From Rhizobium sp. CFBP 8762 (GTDB taxonomy: Bacteria; Pseudomonadota; Alphaproteobacteria; Rhizobiales; Rhizobiaceae): a stretch of 64,000 nucleotides of DNA. The notes beneath the pieces were generated by a model. It was not told where the DNA came from. It searched no databases and saw only the letters and a list, made by a program, of their open reading frames with translations. The DNA lies in the NCBI RefSeq assembly GCF_014841565.1, contig NZ_JACYUD010000001.1, positions 496,001-560,000 on the forward strand, given 5' to 3'. This document shows positions 55,026 through 64,000 of the stretch, one piece after another; positions within the stretch are counted from its first letter, which is position 1; each line of letters starts with the position of its first letter. A program made the position numbers and the translations under genes.

Positions 55026-56714
55026 TTGCTTCAGACCAACCCTGATTTTCCGATCACAACGCCCGTGCGCCCGCGCAGGGTATTGTGGTCGTCCGGGTTT
55101 TCGTCTGCGTCCCTGTTTGCATCTCTGATTGTCCTGCTGCCGATTGCGGCCATTGTCTGGCTTGCGGTCAGCGATGGTGCCGATAGCGGTGACTGGGGGC
55201 ACTTGATGCGCAATGTTGTGCCCCGCGCCAGTTGGGAAACGTTGCTGCTGATTGCCTATACCGCACTCGCCACCGGTGTTTTCGGGATTTTGACCGCTTG
55301 GCTGGTCGCCAGTTTTCAGTTTCCGTTGCGGCGCACACTAGCGACAGCCCTTGTTCTGCCCCTTGCGATACCGGGATACATGGCTGCCTATGCGTTTGGC
55401 GAATTGTTCAGCTTTACCGGTCCATTACAGACTGTGGTGCGCAGCCTTTTCGGTTTTCAAAGCAGCCGGGATTACTGGTTTCCTGATATCCGCTCGCTGC
55501 CCGGCGCGGTTCTGGTGCTGAGCGTAGTGCTCTACCCCTATGTCTACCTCGCCTGCCGCTCGATGTTTTTGATGCAGGGACGTGCCAGTGCCGATGTTGC
55601 CCGCACCCTTGGTGCCGGGCCGCTCCGGGTTTTCCTGACGGTTCAGCTCCCCATGGCCCGCCCCGCCATCATGGTGGGGCTGACGCTGGTTGCCATGGAA
55701 ACGATGAACGATATCGGTGCCGTGGAATATCTGGGCGTCAAGACGCTCACTTTCTCGATTTTCGACACATGGCTCAATCGCGGCAGCCTTGCGGGCGCGG
55801 CGCAGATTGCCTGTATCATGCTGCTGTTTGTCATTGCACTCATGTCCATCGAGCGGGCAGCGCGGCGCAAACAACGCTTCTCCAACCAGAAAACCACCAG
55901 CGCCATCCGCGACGGTGCGCGTATCCCGCTTGACCGCTGGAAAGGATTGGGCGCGATGGTGTTCTGCCTGATTCCGGTTCTTCTCGGGTTCCTGGTCCCG
56001 GTCTTCGTGCTGGGAGATTTTGCATTGCGGCGGCTGGATCAGTTCGCCGATCCGCGTCTGGCGGTCGCGCTTTTCAACAGCATCAAGGTTGCCAGCGCCT
56101 GCGCAGCGATCACCGTGTTCCTCGGTTTTCTGATTGCCTATAGCGCTCGCCACGGGCATTCGCGGCTCAGCCTTCTATCGGGTCGCCTCGCCTCCTTCGG
56201 CTATGGCGTTCCGGGTACGGTTCTGGCCATTGGCGTTCTGTTTCCTTTGGCCGCTTTTGATAATGGGCTCGATGGTTTTTTGCGCGGCACGTTCGGGTTC
56301 TCCAGCGGTCTGCTGCTCTCGGGGTCGGCCTTCGCCATTGTCTATGCGTGCAGCGTCCGTTTTCTGACAATGGCCGAGGGAACGGTGGAAGCGGGTTTTC
56401 AAAAGCTGTCTCCGCATCTGGACATGGCCTCGCGCACGCTTGGGCGCACGCGCCTGCAAACCTTATATGCCGTGTTGTTGCCAATGATGCGGCCTGCAAG
56501 CCTGACGGCAGCGCTTCTGGTGTTCATCGAATCCATGAAGGAACTGTCCGCAACCATCATGCTGCGCCCATTCAATTTCAACACGCTGGCAACGCTCGTC
56601 TACGAGGATGCCTCGCGTGGGATGATTGAAAATACCTCGGTGGCGGCACTGATCATTATTGCAGCCGGTCTGATCCCAGTTGCCCTGGTTTCCCGAACAC
56701 TGGATCGGGCATAA
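55026..56714 (+). CDS. fbpB: Fe(III) ABC transporter permease
   Basis: 562 residues, a fused double permease with about 12 helices and two binding-protein-dependent transport domains. The EAA loops are ADVARTLGAGPLRVFLTVQL in the first half and MASRTLGRTRLQTLYAVLLP in the second. The FbpB/SfuB type imports ferric iron with FbpA and FbpC. The start is probably TTG 55026. The gene is unlinked from fbpA (39 kb), and no FbpC ATPase gene adjoins it. No IRO box was seen in the 72-base gap upstream. Confidence 0.9.
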   Translation: MLQTNPDFPITTPVRPRRVLWSSGFSSASLFASLIVLLPIAAIVWLAVSDGADSGDWGHLMRNVVPRASWETLLLIAYTALATGVFGILTAWLVASFQFPLRRTLATALVLPLAIPGYMAAYAFGELFSFTGPLQTVVRSLFGFQSSRDYWFPDIRSLPGAVLVLSVVLYPYVYLACRSMFLMQGRASADVARTLGAGPLRVFLTVQLPMARPAIMVGLTLVAMETMNDIGAVEYLGVKTLTFSIFDTWLNRGSLAGAAQIACIMLLFVIALMSIERAARRKQRFSNQKTTSAIRDGARIPLDRWKGLGAMVFCLIPVLLGFLVPVFVLGDFALRRLDQFADPRLAVALFNSIKVASACAAITVFLGFLIAYSARHGHSRLSLLSGRLASFGYGVPGTVLAIGVLFPLAAFDNGLDGFLRGTFGFSSGLLLSGSAFAIVYACSVRFLTMAEGTVEAGFQKLSPHLDMASRTLGRTRLQTLYAVLLPMMRPASLTAALLVFIESMKELSATIMLRPFNFNTLATLVYEDASRGMIENTSVAALIIIAAGLIPVALVSRTLDRA

Positions 56715-56819
56715 TCAAGTCCCGTTCGGTGATTTGATTTTTTCAGCGCGAACGCTTATCCCTGGAATAACGCCGCAGAATGCAGATATGCATCAAACGC
56801 TTTTGAGCAGAAGACTTTC

Positions 56820-58715
56820 GTGATCTCGACATTCAAGCAGTTCAAGGAAAAGTGCGAAGCGGTTTTCCGTCTGACACTGCGTAAAAACAGAAAATTACCT
56901 CTTCTGCATCGCATCCGCGATTCCAAAGCCTTGCGCTCCCGGCGTTTGGGTATAGGTGTGGTCGCGGGTGTGCTGGCGGTTTTTGGCTGTCAGCTTGCTC
57001 TGCCTCTGCTGCTGCCCACGGGCAATTTCAAAAGCCAGATGGAAGAAGCGCTGTCCACCTGGTCCGGCGGCACCGCAACCATATTCGGGGACCCCGATAT
57101 CCGCTTTTGGCCGACGGCTGAGGTCACGCTTCGTGGTATCCGCATTCAAAACGCCGCGCGCAACACCACGCTTGCTGATATTGACGCGATTACCGCCGAT
57201 TTCAGCGTGCTATCCTCGTTCTGGGGCAAGCCGAATTTCGATGATTTCCAGATGCAGCGGCCTTTGGTCAACGTTGAGCGGGCGGCCGATGGCACATGGA
57301 ACTGGCCACCGGCCGGTTGGTTGTCATCCCTGTCTGACATTGCGGGCACACGGCGGCTTGGCGATGTAACGTTCACCGACGGCTCCGTTTCCGTTATCGA
57401 CCGCGTCACGCAGCAACGCTACCACGTTTCGGATATAACCGGTACATTGAACTGGCCGGATCTTGCCCGGCAACTGGACATCAACCTGACCGCCGTCATG
57501 AACGGCGAAAAGGTCAGTTGGGCCTTTGCCAGCAACACGCCGCTGGCGCTGCTCAAGGGCCAGAACGCCGCTGTGTCCACCTCGCTCGTGTCCGCCCCCC
57601 TGACGGTGACGTTCGACGGCAACGCCAATATTGCCAGCAACGCTTTTGCCAGTGGCGCACTACGGCTCGGCGCGCCGTCGCTGCCCGCTTTGTTGACATG
57701 GTACGGCTCGGATATCAGCGCATTGAGCAACTTGGGCCAGATCAATGCGCAGGCCAATATTTCCACCGTTGGCAACACGGTTAAACTGGATAACCTCAAT
57801 CTAGCCGTGCAGAATGCACGCGCGACCGGTGTTCTCGACATTCGGTTACCACAAGCAGCCAAACGACCCCAGGTTTCGGGCACGCTGGCGTTTGATGAGA
57901 TTGATCTCAAATCCTTTTTATCGGCGTTTTCACCCCTGCCCTCCACCGCCGATGACCTTGCCACCACGGTGGATATGAATTTCATTCGGCAGCTGGCGCT
58001 GGACCTGCGCCTGTCTGCCACGCGGGCGCGGTTCGGGGATTTCCTGATGACAGACCTTGCGGCGGGCATGATGGTGGAGGACGGGCGTGCTTCGTTCGAT
58101 ATTGGCGACAGCACCTTTGCCGATGGCTCATTGACCGGGCGACTCGCCGTGTCGGATCAAGGCTTCAAGGGCGGCGGCAGTTTGCAATTGTCGATCAAAA
58201 ATGCCGAACTGGGGAGCATTGCCGATACGCTGAAGCGCTCCGGCCCGGTACTGACAGGCAGAGGCGACATCAACATTTCGCTTGGCACCCGAAAGCCGCT
58301 CTGGGCGACGCAAAACAGCGACATATCCGGGCATATGTCGGTTGCCGCCAATGCAGGCGCGCTCACCGGTGTGGATGTGAACGCGCTGGAAACAATGATT
58401 TCAGTTGGTAACTTCTTTCCCCTGACGGACGCCTCGCAAAGCACGTTCTCATTCGATACCGCCGATATCGATGTGCAGGTCAGCGATGGACTGGCGAAAA
58501 TCGAACGGGCCAACATCCTTGCTCCGGGCAAGGCGTTGCGGCTCTGGGGCGTGGTGCCTTATGAAACAAAAAGCCTTGCTCTGTCCGGCACGCTCGAAAC
58601 GCTGGAGGGAACGGCGATCACCGCCGCATCCTATTTTTTCGTGGGCGGCACCTGGCCAGATGCGATTATCTCGCCGGCGTCCACGCTCGGTAAAGCTATA
58701 ACGACAGAAGATTAA
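56820..58715 (+). CDS. AsmA-family envelope protein
   Basis: 631 residues. Short basic N-terminus, one membrane helix (about 43-60), then a long periplasmic beta-rich body. AsmA marks are an early FKSQMEEALSTWSGG/TATIFGDPDIRFWP segment, which corresponds to the family ALSxxTGxxxxxxG pattern, and a C-terminal domain ending FVGGTWPDAIISPAS. AsmA-like proteins are thought to move phospholipids between membranes or help outer-membrane assembly. The start is GTG 56820. It converges with potI. Confidence 0.87.
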   Translation: MISTFKQFKEKCEAVFRLTLRKNRKLPLLHRIRDSKALRSRRLGIGVVAGVLAVFGCQLALPLLLPTGNFKSQMEEALSTWSGGTATIFGDPDIRFWPTAEVTLRGIRIQNAARNTTLADIDAITADFSVLSSFWGKPNFDDFQMQRPLVNVERAADGTWNWPPAGWLSSLSDIAGTRRLGDVTFTDGSVSVIDRVTQQRYHVSDITGTLNWPDLARQLDINLTAVMNGEKVSWAFASNTPLALLKGQNAAVSTSLVSAPLTVTFDGNANIASNAFASGALRLGAPSLPALLTWYGSDISALSNLGQINAQANISTVGNTVKLDNLNLAVQNARATGVLDIRLPQAAKRPQVSGTLAFDEIDLKSFLSAFSPLPSTADDLATTVDMNFIRQLALDLRLSATRARFGDFLMTDLAAGMMVEDGRASFDIGDSTFADGSLTGRLAVSDQGFKGGGSLQLSIKNAELGSIADTLKRSGPVLTGRGDINISLGTRKPLWATQNSDISGHMSVAANAGALTGVDVNALETMISVGNFFPLTDASQSTFSFDTADIDVQVSDGLAKIERANILAPGKALRLWGVVPYETKSLALSGTLETLEGTAITAASYFFVGGTWPDAIISPASTLGKAITTED

Positions 58716-58770
58716 CCCTTGCGCGTAAGTGTGCAGCAGTTTTGCGTGAACGACATGCGACAAGCAAGTA

Positions 58771-59589
58771 TTACGCAGGCGCAAACGCCGCCTGCTCATC
58801 GCGCACACGCTGGGCTTCGCGTCGTCTTGTGACAAACGATGCAATCACCACGCCGAAGGCAACGATGCCAATCAGAATGGTACAAATTGCGTTGATTTCC
58901 GGCGTCACACCCAACCGCACCTGACTGTAGATTTTCATGGGCAGGGTTGTCGCGCCCGGACCGGACGTAAAGCTGGCGATGACCAGATCATCCAGTGACA
59001 GCGTGAAGGCCAGAACCCAGCCGGAAAACACCGCAGGCGAGATCACTGGCAGGGTCACCTCCATAAAGGTGCGCACCGGCGTTGCGCCCAGATCCTGAGC
59101 GGCTTCCTCGATGGATTGATCGAAACTCAGCAACCGCGACTGCACCACAACGGCGACAAAGCACATGGTGAAGGTGATATGCGCCAGCGTAATGGTCCAG
59201 AACCCACGGTCAAAGCCGATTGCCACGAACAGTAGCAGCAGGGACAGGCCGGTAATCACCTCCGGCATCACCAGCGGTGCGTAGACCATGCCGGAAAACA
59301 GCAGCCTTCCACGAAATTGGGTATAGCGTACCAGTGCCAGCGCCGCCAGCGTGCCAAGAACCGTGGCACATGTCGCCGATAGCAAGGCCACGCGGATGGT
59401 CACCCAGGCCGCATCCATCAGGCCCTGATTTTGCCAGAGCTGGCCGTACCATTTGGTGGAAAAGCCGGTCCAGACGGTGACGAGCTTGGACTCATTGAAC
59501 GAAAAGATCACCAGAAGGACAATCGGCAGATAGAGAAAGCCGAAGCCCAGAACGATGGAGGCGATATTGAAGCGGGACCATTTGACCAT
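58771..59589 (-). CDS. potI: Polyamine ABC transporter permease PotI
   Basis: Inner-membrane permease of 272 residues, six helices. N-terminus NIASIVLGFGFLYLPIVLLV; EAA loop IEEAAQDLGATPVRTFMEVT; C-terminus ends in a short charged tail. It works with PotH, PotG and PotF to import putrescine or related polyamines. It follows potH with a three-base gap and is the last gene of the operon. Confidence 0.93.
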   Translation of the reverse strand: MVKWSRFNIASIVLGFGFLYLPIVLLVIFSFNESKLVTVWTGFSTKWYGQLWQNQGLMDAAWVTIRVALLSATCATVLGTLAALALVRYTQFRGRLLFSGMVYAPLVMPEVITGLSLLLLFVAIGFDRGFWTITLAHITFTMCFVAVVVQSRLLSFDQSIEEAAQDLGATPVRTFMEVTLPVISPAVFSGWVLAFTLSLDDLVIASFTSGPGATTLPMKIYSQVRLGVTPEINAICTILIGIVAFGVVIASFVTRRREAQRVRDEQAAFAPA

Positions 59590-59592
59590 TGA

Positions 59593-60507
59593 TTATCTAT
59601 CCCTGCTTTCCGCTTTTGCCTGCGCATTCTGGAACAGCACGATGGGCACGACCAGAATGAGAAGCAGAATTGCCGCCACGGCGGAGGAGACCGGCCAGTC
59701 GCGGTTGGCGTTGAATTCGTTCCACAGCGTCTTGCCGATCATCAGCGTTTCCGAGCCACCGAGCAGATCGGGGATGACGAATTCGCCCACAGCCGGAATG
59801 AACACCAGCATGCAGCCGGCAACCACGCCGGGAATGGAGAGGGGGAATGTAACCCGCCAGAAGGCGCGGATGGGTGTGCAGCCGAGATCCTGAGCGGCCT
59901 CCGTCAGCGTTCCATCCATCTTCTCCAGTGCCGAGTAAAGCGGCAGCACCATGAAGGGCAGGTAGGAATACACGATGCCGATATAGATCGCGGTATTGGT
60001 GTTCAGAATGATCAACGGATGATCGATGATCCCGACTGACAGCAGAAGCTGGTTCAGTAAACCTTCGGGCTTCAAAATGGAAATCCACGCATAAACCCGG
60101 ATCAGAAAGCTCGTCCAGAACGGCAGGATGACCAGCATCAACAGCGTGGAGCGGATGGAGCGCGGTGCCTGCGCCATGCCGTAGGCGATAGGATAGGCAA
60201 TCAGCAGGGTAAAGAATGTTGAAATACCGGCGATCACCACGCTGGACAGATAGGCGTTCAGATAGAGCGCGTCCTGCGTCAGCCAGACGTAATTATCCAG
60301 CGAGAACTGGCTAACCTTCTCCCAGAACGCCGCAAAGCCTTCCGAGAGCGCAAACACCGGCACATAGGGTGGCATCGCCACCGCCGTTTCCGAAACGGAA
60401 ATGCGGAAGACGATGAAAAACGGGATGAGAAAGAAAATCAGCAGCCAGCTATAGGGAATGATGATGACCAGCCGGCGGACGATGGCGGAAGCGATGTTGG
60501 ACATCAT
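59593..60507 (-). CDS. potH: Polyamine ABC transporter permease PotH
   Basis: 304 residues, six helices. The first helix is PYSWLLIFFLIPFFIVFRIS, and the EAA loop reads TEAAQDLGCTPIRAFWRVT. The insert ALSEGFAAFWEKVSQFSLDN after helix 1 is typical of PotH/PotB. ATG 60507 shares its A with the potG TGA stop (TGATG), so translation is coupled; an in-frame TTG and a second ATG flank it. Confidence 0.93.
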   Translation of the reverse strand: MMSNIASAIVRRLVIIIPYSWLLIFFLIPFFIVFRISVSETAVAMPPYVPVFALSEGFAAFWEKVSQFSLDNYVWLTQDALYLNAYLSSVVIAGISTFFTLLIAYPIAYGMAQAPRSIRSTLLMLVILPFWTSFLIRVYAWISILKPEGLLNQLLLSVGIIDHPLIILNTNTAIYIGIVYSYLPFMVLPLYSALEKMDGTLTEAAQDLGCTPIRAFWRVTFPLSIPGVVAGCMLVFIPAVGEFVIPDLLGGSETLMIGKTLWNEFNANRDWPVSSAVAAILLLILVVPIVLFQNAQAKAESRDR

Positions 60508-61649
60508 CAATCCTTCAGAACCATGCCGGCATCCTCATCGAAGGAGACCCAGATTGGCTCATCGTAGCCCAAGGGGTTTTCCACCGCACGAACGGCGTTG
60601 AGCGAGGACGCCTTGACCATGGCACCGTTTTTCAGCTTGGCGTGGTACACGGTCATGTCCCCAAGATAGGCAATGTCCCACAACTCGCCCTGCACGGCAT
60701 TGGCGGAGGCATCGGCAGGAGCCGCGCGGGATACCCGCAGCTTTTCCGGTCGCACGATGCAACCCGCTTGTGCGCCGACTGCCGGTGTTTCATTGGAGTG
60801 CATGCGGACCGTAAACCCGATATCGGTTTCGATCTGCACCACATGGTTCTCCACGGAAGACACCTTCCCGTCGAAAATATTGACGTCGCCGATAAAGTCG
60901 GCGACGAAGCGGGAGTTCGGGGCTTCATAGATTTCCGCGGGTGTCGCAACCTGCGCCACGCGACCCTGACTCATGACCGCGATCCGGTCTGCCATGGTCA
61001 TGGCCTCCTCCTGGTCGTGCGTCACGACCACGAAAGTCAGGCCCAGATCCTGCTGCAGATCCATCAGTTCGAACTGTGTTTCCTCCCGCAGCTTTTTGTC
61101 GAGTGCGCCCAATGGCTCGTCCAGCAGCAGAACCTTGGGCTGTTTGGCCAAGGAACGAGCCAGCGCCACGCGCTGGCGCTGGCCGCCGGACAGCTGATGC
61201 GGCTTGCGACCGGCGAACTTTTCCATCTTCACCAGTTTCAGCATCTGCGCCACGCGCGCGGCAATATCAGGCTTTGGCATTCCGTCCTGACGCAGACCGA
61301 ACGCAATGTTTTTTTCCACCGTCATATGCGGAAACAGTGCGTAGGACTGGAACATCATATTGACGGGGCGGCGATACGGCGGCGTACCTGCAAGGCTTTG
61401 ACCATCCAGAATGATTTCGCCGGAGGTGGGCTGCTCAAAGCCCGCCAGCATCCGCAGCAGCGTGGACTTGCCACAGCCCGATGCGCCCAGAAGCGCGAAG
61501 AACTCCCGGTGATAAATATCCAGCGACAAATCATCCACGGCGGTAAAATCGCCAAAACGCTTGGTGACATTCCGAAAGGAAATGAACGGCTTGGATGTGG
61601 GGTCATTCCACGGTGCGAAAGAGCGGCGTGTGCTGCCGAAAGATTTCAT
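60507..61649 (-). CDS. potG: Polyamine ABC transporter ATPase PotG
   Basis: 380 residues. Walker A LGASGCGKSTLLRML, signature HQLSGGQRQRVALARSLA, Walker B VLLLDEPLGALDKK, H-loop VTHDQEEAM, then a C-terminal TOBE domain (QAGCIVRPEKLRVSRA). ATG 61649 follows GGGGACG; the open frame further up to 61718 covers the terminator hairpin and is not coding. It powers the PotHI channel. Confidence 0.95.
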   Translation of the reverse strand: MKSFGSTRRSFAPWNDPTSKPFISFRNVTKRFGDFTAVDDLSLDIYHREFFALLGASGCGKSTLLRMLAGFEQPTSGEIILDGQSLAGTPPYRRPVNMMFQSYALFPHMTVEKNIAFGLRQDGMPKPDIAARVAQMLKLVKMEKFAGRKPHQLSGGQRQRVALARSLAKQPKVLLLDEPLGALDKKLREETQFELMDLQQDLGLTFVVVTHDQEEAMTMADRIAVMSQGRVAQVATPAEIYEAPNSRFVADFIGDVNIFDGKVSSVENHVVQIETDIGFTVRMHSNETPAVGAQAGCIVRPEKLRVSRAAPADASANAVQGELWDIAYLGDMTVYHAKLKNGAMVKASSLNAVRAVENPLGYDEPIWVSFDEDAGMVLKD

Positions 61650-61685
61650 GAACGTCCCCGTCGTCGTCTTTGTTTTTGTCTTGTC

Positions 61686-61720
61686 AAAAAGATTGCCCGG
61701 ATTTTTCAATCCGGGCAATC
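61686..61720 (-). terminator. Hairpin between potF and potG
   Basis: The 13-bp stem GATTGCCCGGATT with AATCCGGGCAATC, followed on the minus strand by TTTTT. It sits between potF and the rest of the operon. A partial terminator here would give more binding protein than transporter, as is common in ABC operons. Confidence 0.8.
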
Positions 61721-61730
61721 TGCAGTCTGG

Positions 61731-62828
61731 TTACTGGCCGCTGACCACTTTGGTCCACATCCGGGTCGCCAAACGCTGGGTTTTGGCATCCCATGGCGAA
61801 ATGGTGTAGAGCCGTTTCATCGTATCCTCATCGGGGTAAATGGCCGGGTCATCCAGAATTTCCTTGGAGACAAACTCCTGAGACGCCTTGTTGCCATTGG
61901 CGTAGAATACGACGTTCGATGCTTTGGCGATCACGTCCGGGCGCATCATGTAGTTGATGAACTCATGCGCCTCGGCCGGGTGTTTGGCATCCGCTGGAAT
62001 GGCCATCATATCGAACCACATCTGCGCGCCCTGCGATGGAATGGAGTAATCCACCTCGACACCGGCCTTGGCTTCGGCGGCGCGATCCCGCGCCTGCAAC
62101 ATGTCGCCGGAATAGCCCATCGCCAGACAAATATCGCCATTGGCAAGAGCGTTGATATATTCGGACGAATGGAATTTGCGAATGTTCGGGCGAACCGACA
62201 TCAGCAGTTCCTCAGCCTTGGCAAAATCCTTCGGATCAGTGCTATCCGGCGACAGGCCGAGATAGTGCAGCGCCGCTCCGATCACGTCACGTGGACTGTC
62301 GAAGACATAGATGCCGCAATCCTTGAACTTGGCGGCGATCGCCGGATCGAAAATTACTTCAAGACCGGGACGAACATCCGGGCCCAAGATTTCCTTCACC
62401 TTGGCAACGTTGTAGCCGATACCATCAGTGCCCCACATATAGTCGATGGCGTATTCATTGCCGGGGTCGTACTTTTGCGTCCGCTCCGTGATGATGTCCC
62501 ACATGTTCGCGAGGTTCGGAAGCTTCGATTTATCCAGCTTCTGAAACACGCCTGCGGAAATCTGACGTTGCAGGAAGTCCGCTGTCGGCACCACGACGTC
62601 ATAGCCAGAGCCGCCCGCCAGCATCTTGGTTTCAACAATTTCGTTGGCGTCAAACACGTCGTACACGACCTTGATGCCGGTTTCCTTGGTAAAATCCGTC
62701 AGCACGCTGGCGTCGATATAATCAGACCAGTTGTAAACGTTGACCACGCGCTCCTGTGCGGATGCAGCGGATACAAAACCCAGCGAAGCAACCGCAACGG
62801 CGGCATAGCGAAAAAACGTTTGTTTCAT
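61731..62828 (-). CDS. potF: Putrescine-binding periplasmic protein PotF
   Basis: 365 residues. Signal peptide 1-24 (ends VSAASAQ), mature start ERVVNVYNWSDYIDASVL. Ligand-site segments typical of PotF/PotD are GYDVVVPTADFL and MWGTDGIGYN, plus a late SQGAQMWFDMMAIP. It delivers putrescine or a related polyamine to PotGHI. ATG 62828 follows GGAGAAAG. It is the first gene of the operon, with its promoter in the 145-base gap before the chemoreceptor. Confidence 0.94.
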   Translation of the reverse strand: MKQTFFRYAAVAVASLGFVSAASAQERVVNVYNWSDYIDASVLTDFTKETGIKVVYDVFDANEIVETKMLAGGSGYDVVVPTADFLQRQISAGVFQKLDKSKLPNLANMWDIITERTQKYDPGNEYAIDYMWGTDGIGYNVAKVKEILGPDVRPGLEVIFDPAIAAKFKDCGIYVFDSPRDVIGAALHYLGLSPDSTDPKDFAKAEELLMSVRPNIRKFHSSEYINALANGDICLAMGYSGDMLQARDRAAEAKAGVEVDYSIPSQGAQMWFDMMAIPADAKHPAEAHEFINYMMRPDVIAKASNVVFYANGNKASQEFVSKEILDDPAIYPDEDTMKRLYTISPWDAKTQRLATRMWTKVVSGQ

Positions 62829-62973
62829 GTCTTTCTCCAGCATTGAAGACGGCGCAAGCCGACGTCTCGACCCTATGCGAGCAATGTTGAAACTAGAAAC
62901 CTTTTGGCAAGGCTACAAGCCGTTTTTATCGCTAGCTCTTGAATGTTTTTTGACACGTGATTTCAACACAGCG

Positions 62974-64000
62974 TCAGGCAGCAGTATCGGCATTCAACGT
63001 GAATTGCGCCACCATGCCGGTCAGCATATCCGCTTCCGACGCCAGCGCGCGGCTCGCCCGGTTGGCCTCATCCGCCATGGAGGCGTTCTGTTGGGTCATC
63101 TGGTCCATCTGATTCACCGATGAATTGATTTCATGCAGAGCGGTGGCCTGATCGCGGCTGGCGATGGCAATCATCTGCACATGCGCGCTGATCGCGACGA
63201 TCTGGCTGCTGATGGAGGCCAGCACCGCCCCCGCCTCCTCGACCAGCGCGGAACCGGAGCGCACTTCGTCACTGGACGCGTTGATCAAATCCTTGATTTC
63301 GCGAGCAGCCCCTGCCGAGCGCTGGGCAAGCGCGCGAACCTCATGCGCCACGACCGCGAACCCCTTGCCAGCGTTGCCCGCGCGTGCGGCTTCAATTCCG
63401 GCATTCAAGGCCAAAAGATTGGTCTGGAAGGCGATATCGTCGATGACCTCGATGATCTGCTCGATCTTGTGGGATGCGTTCTGAATCCGCGTCATGGCGG
63501 AAACAGCATTGGAAACAACGATGCCGGAGCTGTCGGCGCTTTTCTTCGTCTCCGTCACGGTTTCATTCACCTCGAGCGCCCGTTCGGCTGAACCTTTGAC
63601 CGTAATGGTGATTTCCTCGACGGCGGCTGCGGTCTGTTCTAGCGACGCAGCCTGGGCTTCCGTGCGCCGGGAGAGCTGGTCAGCAGCGTCGCGCATGGCA
63701 CTGCCATTGCTTTGAATGGCCTGGGCGTTGGTCCGGATGGATACCAGCGTCTCCTCCAAATTTTGCACAGACGCATTGAAATCGGCACGCAGACTATCGA
63801 GACGCCCGGCAAACGGTGTTTCAATATCCATTGAAAGGTCACCTCTGGCGAGGCGCTGCAAGGCGGCGGCAAGTTCGGATACGGCAAAATCGATCTCCGC
63901 GTCGGTCTGTGCCTTTTCGGCATCCCGCTGCGCCCGATCCGCCTCTGCCTGCTGACGGTGCCGCTCCGTTTCCCCTTCCGCGCGAACGCGGGCATTGGCG
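62974..64000 (-). CDS. Methyl-accepting chemotaxis protein, N-terminus outside the window
   Basis: The C-terminal 341 residues or so are visible, and the frame is open to the right edge. A charged coiled coil ([20 protein letters not shown]) is followed by a HAMP-like linker ([20 protein letters not shown]) and the signalling bundle with tip [20 protein letters not shown]. Unlike the receptor at 18845, it ends TLNADTAA, without a CheR-binding pentapeptide. It is upstream of potF in the same direction; a link to polyamine sensing is only a guess. Confidence 0.9.
   Translation of the reverse strand, partial: ANARVRAEGETERHRQQAEADRAQRDAEKAQTDAEIDFAVSELAAALQRLARGDLSMDIETPFAGRLDSLRADFNASVQNLEETLVSIRTNAQAIQSNGSAMRDAADQLSRRTEAQAASLEQTAAAVEEITITVKGSAERALEVNETVTETKKSADSSGIVVSNAVSAMTRIQNASHKIEQIIEVIDDIAFQTNLLALNAGIEAARAGNAGKGFAVVAHEVRALAQRSAGAAREIKDLINASSDEVRSGSALVEEAGAVLASISSQIVAISAHVQMIAIASRDQATALHEINSSVNQMDQMTQQNASMADEANRASRALASEADMLTGMVAQFTLNADTAA

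Noticed and set aside
60642-62846. A 734-residue open frame antisense to potG and potF
   Set aside because: It has no domain-like pattern, and the pot genes opposite are certain. GC-rich codon bias leaves such frames open.

Overview
The window reads as chromosomal DNA of an alphaproteobacterium of the order Hyphomicrobiales (Rhizobiales), near Rhizobiaceae or Brucellaceae. The support is a RirA iron regulator, a PhyR/NepR general stress module, an LsrB/VtlR-like LysR regulator beside a DUF1127 protein, a CbrA/PdhS-like cell-cycle kinase, a plant-type glutamate-cysteine ligase, and a tRNA-His without the extra 5' G. Almost every gene is intact. Only the NUDIX gene at the left edge and the chemoreceptor at the right edge are cut. 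I see no phage, insertion sequence, integrase or CRISPR array.

Layout. 0-9 kb: housekeeping genes (NUDIX, PiT phosphate transporter, rsmE, gshA, DUF1127 with divergent LsrB-like regulator, guaB, MAPEG and YnfA membrane proteins). 8-14 kb: oxyR with divergent catalase, then a LysR-nitroreductase-EamA module and a Tat-exported metallo-hydrolase. 14-19 kb: MFS exporter, rlmE-ppx. 19-37 kb: a chemoreceptor, then stress genes interleaved with other functions (topoisomerase IB, a polysaccharide dehydratase and sugar transferase, D-amino acid dehydrogenase, PRC-barrel protein, a piuA-piuC-sel1 iron uptake operon, several very small exported or membrane proteins, nepR and phyR). 37-44 kb: RidA, a LuxR-type regulator, rirA divergent from fbpA, an M48 peptidase/DUF898 pair, mmsA with divergent LysR. 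44-51 kb: a reduced cellulose synthase operon (bcsA, bcsB, a TPR-like exported protein). 51-64 kb: tRNA-His, a 1015-residue histidine kinase with a CtrA box in its promoter, fbpB, an AsmA-like protein, the potFGHI polyamine importer and a partial chemoreceptor.

Main result. Between 20.8 and 36.9 kb, eight intergenic sites match the alphaproteobacterial EcfG promoter (GGAAC, 16 or 17 bases, CGTT). Each is correctly oriented and lies 34 to 72 bases before a start codon. They precede topoisomerase IB, a PRC-barrel protein, DUF3309, a second NepR-like protein and four small proteins of unknown function. The same stretch holds phyR and nepR but no ecfG gene. This is a physically clustered general stress regulon with two anti-sigma-like proteins.

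A second theme is a set of short palindromic repeats in at least three sequence types. They sit in intergenic gaps and repeatedly supply the stop codon, and in one case the last residues, of the neighbouring gene. All functions are inferred from reading the sequence; no database search was run.
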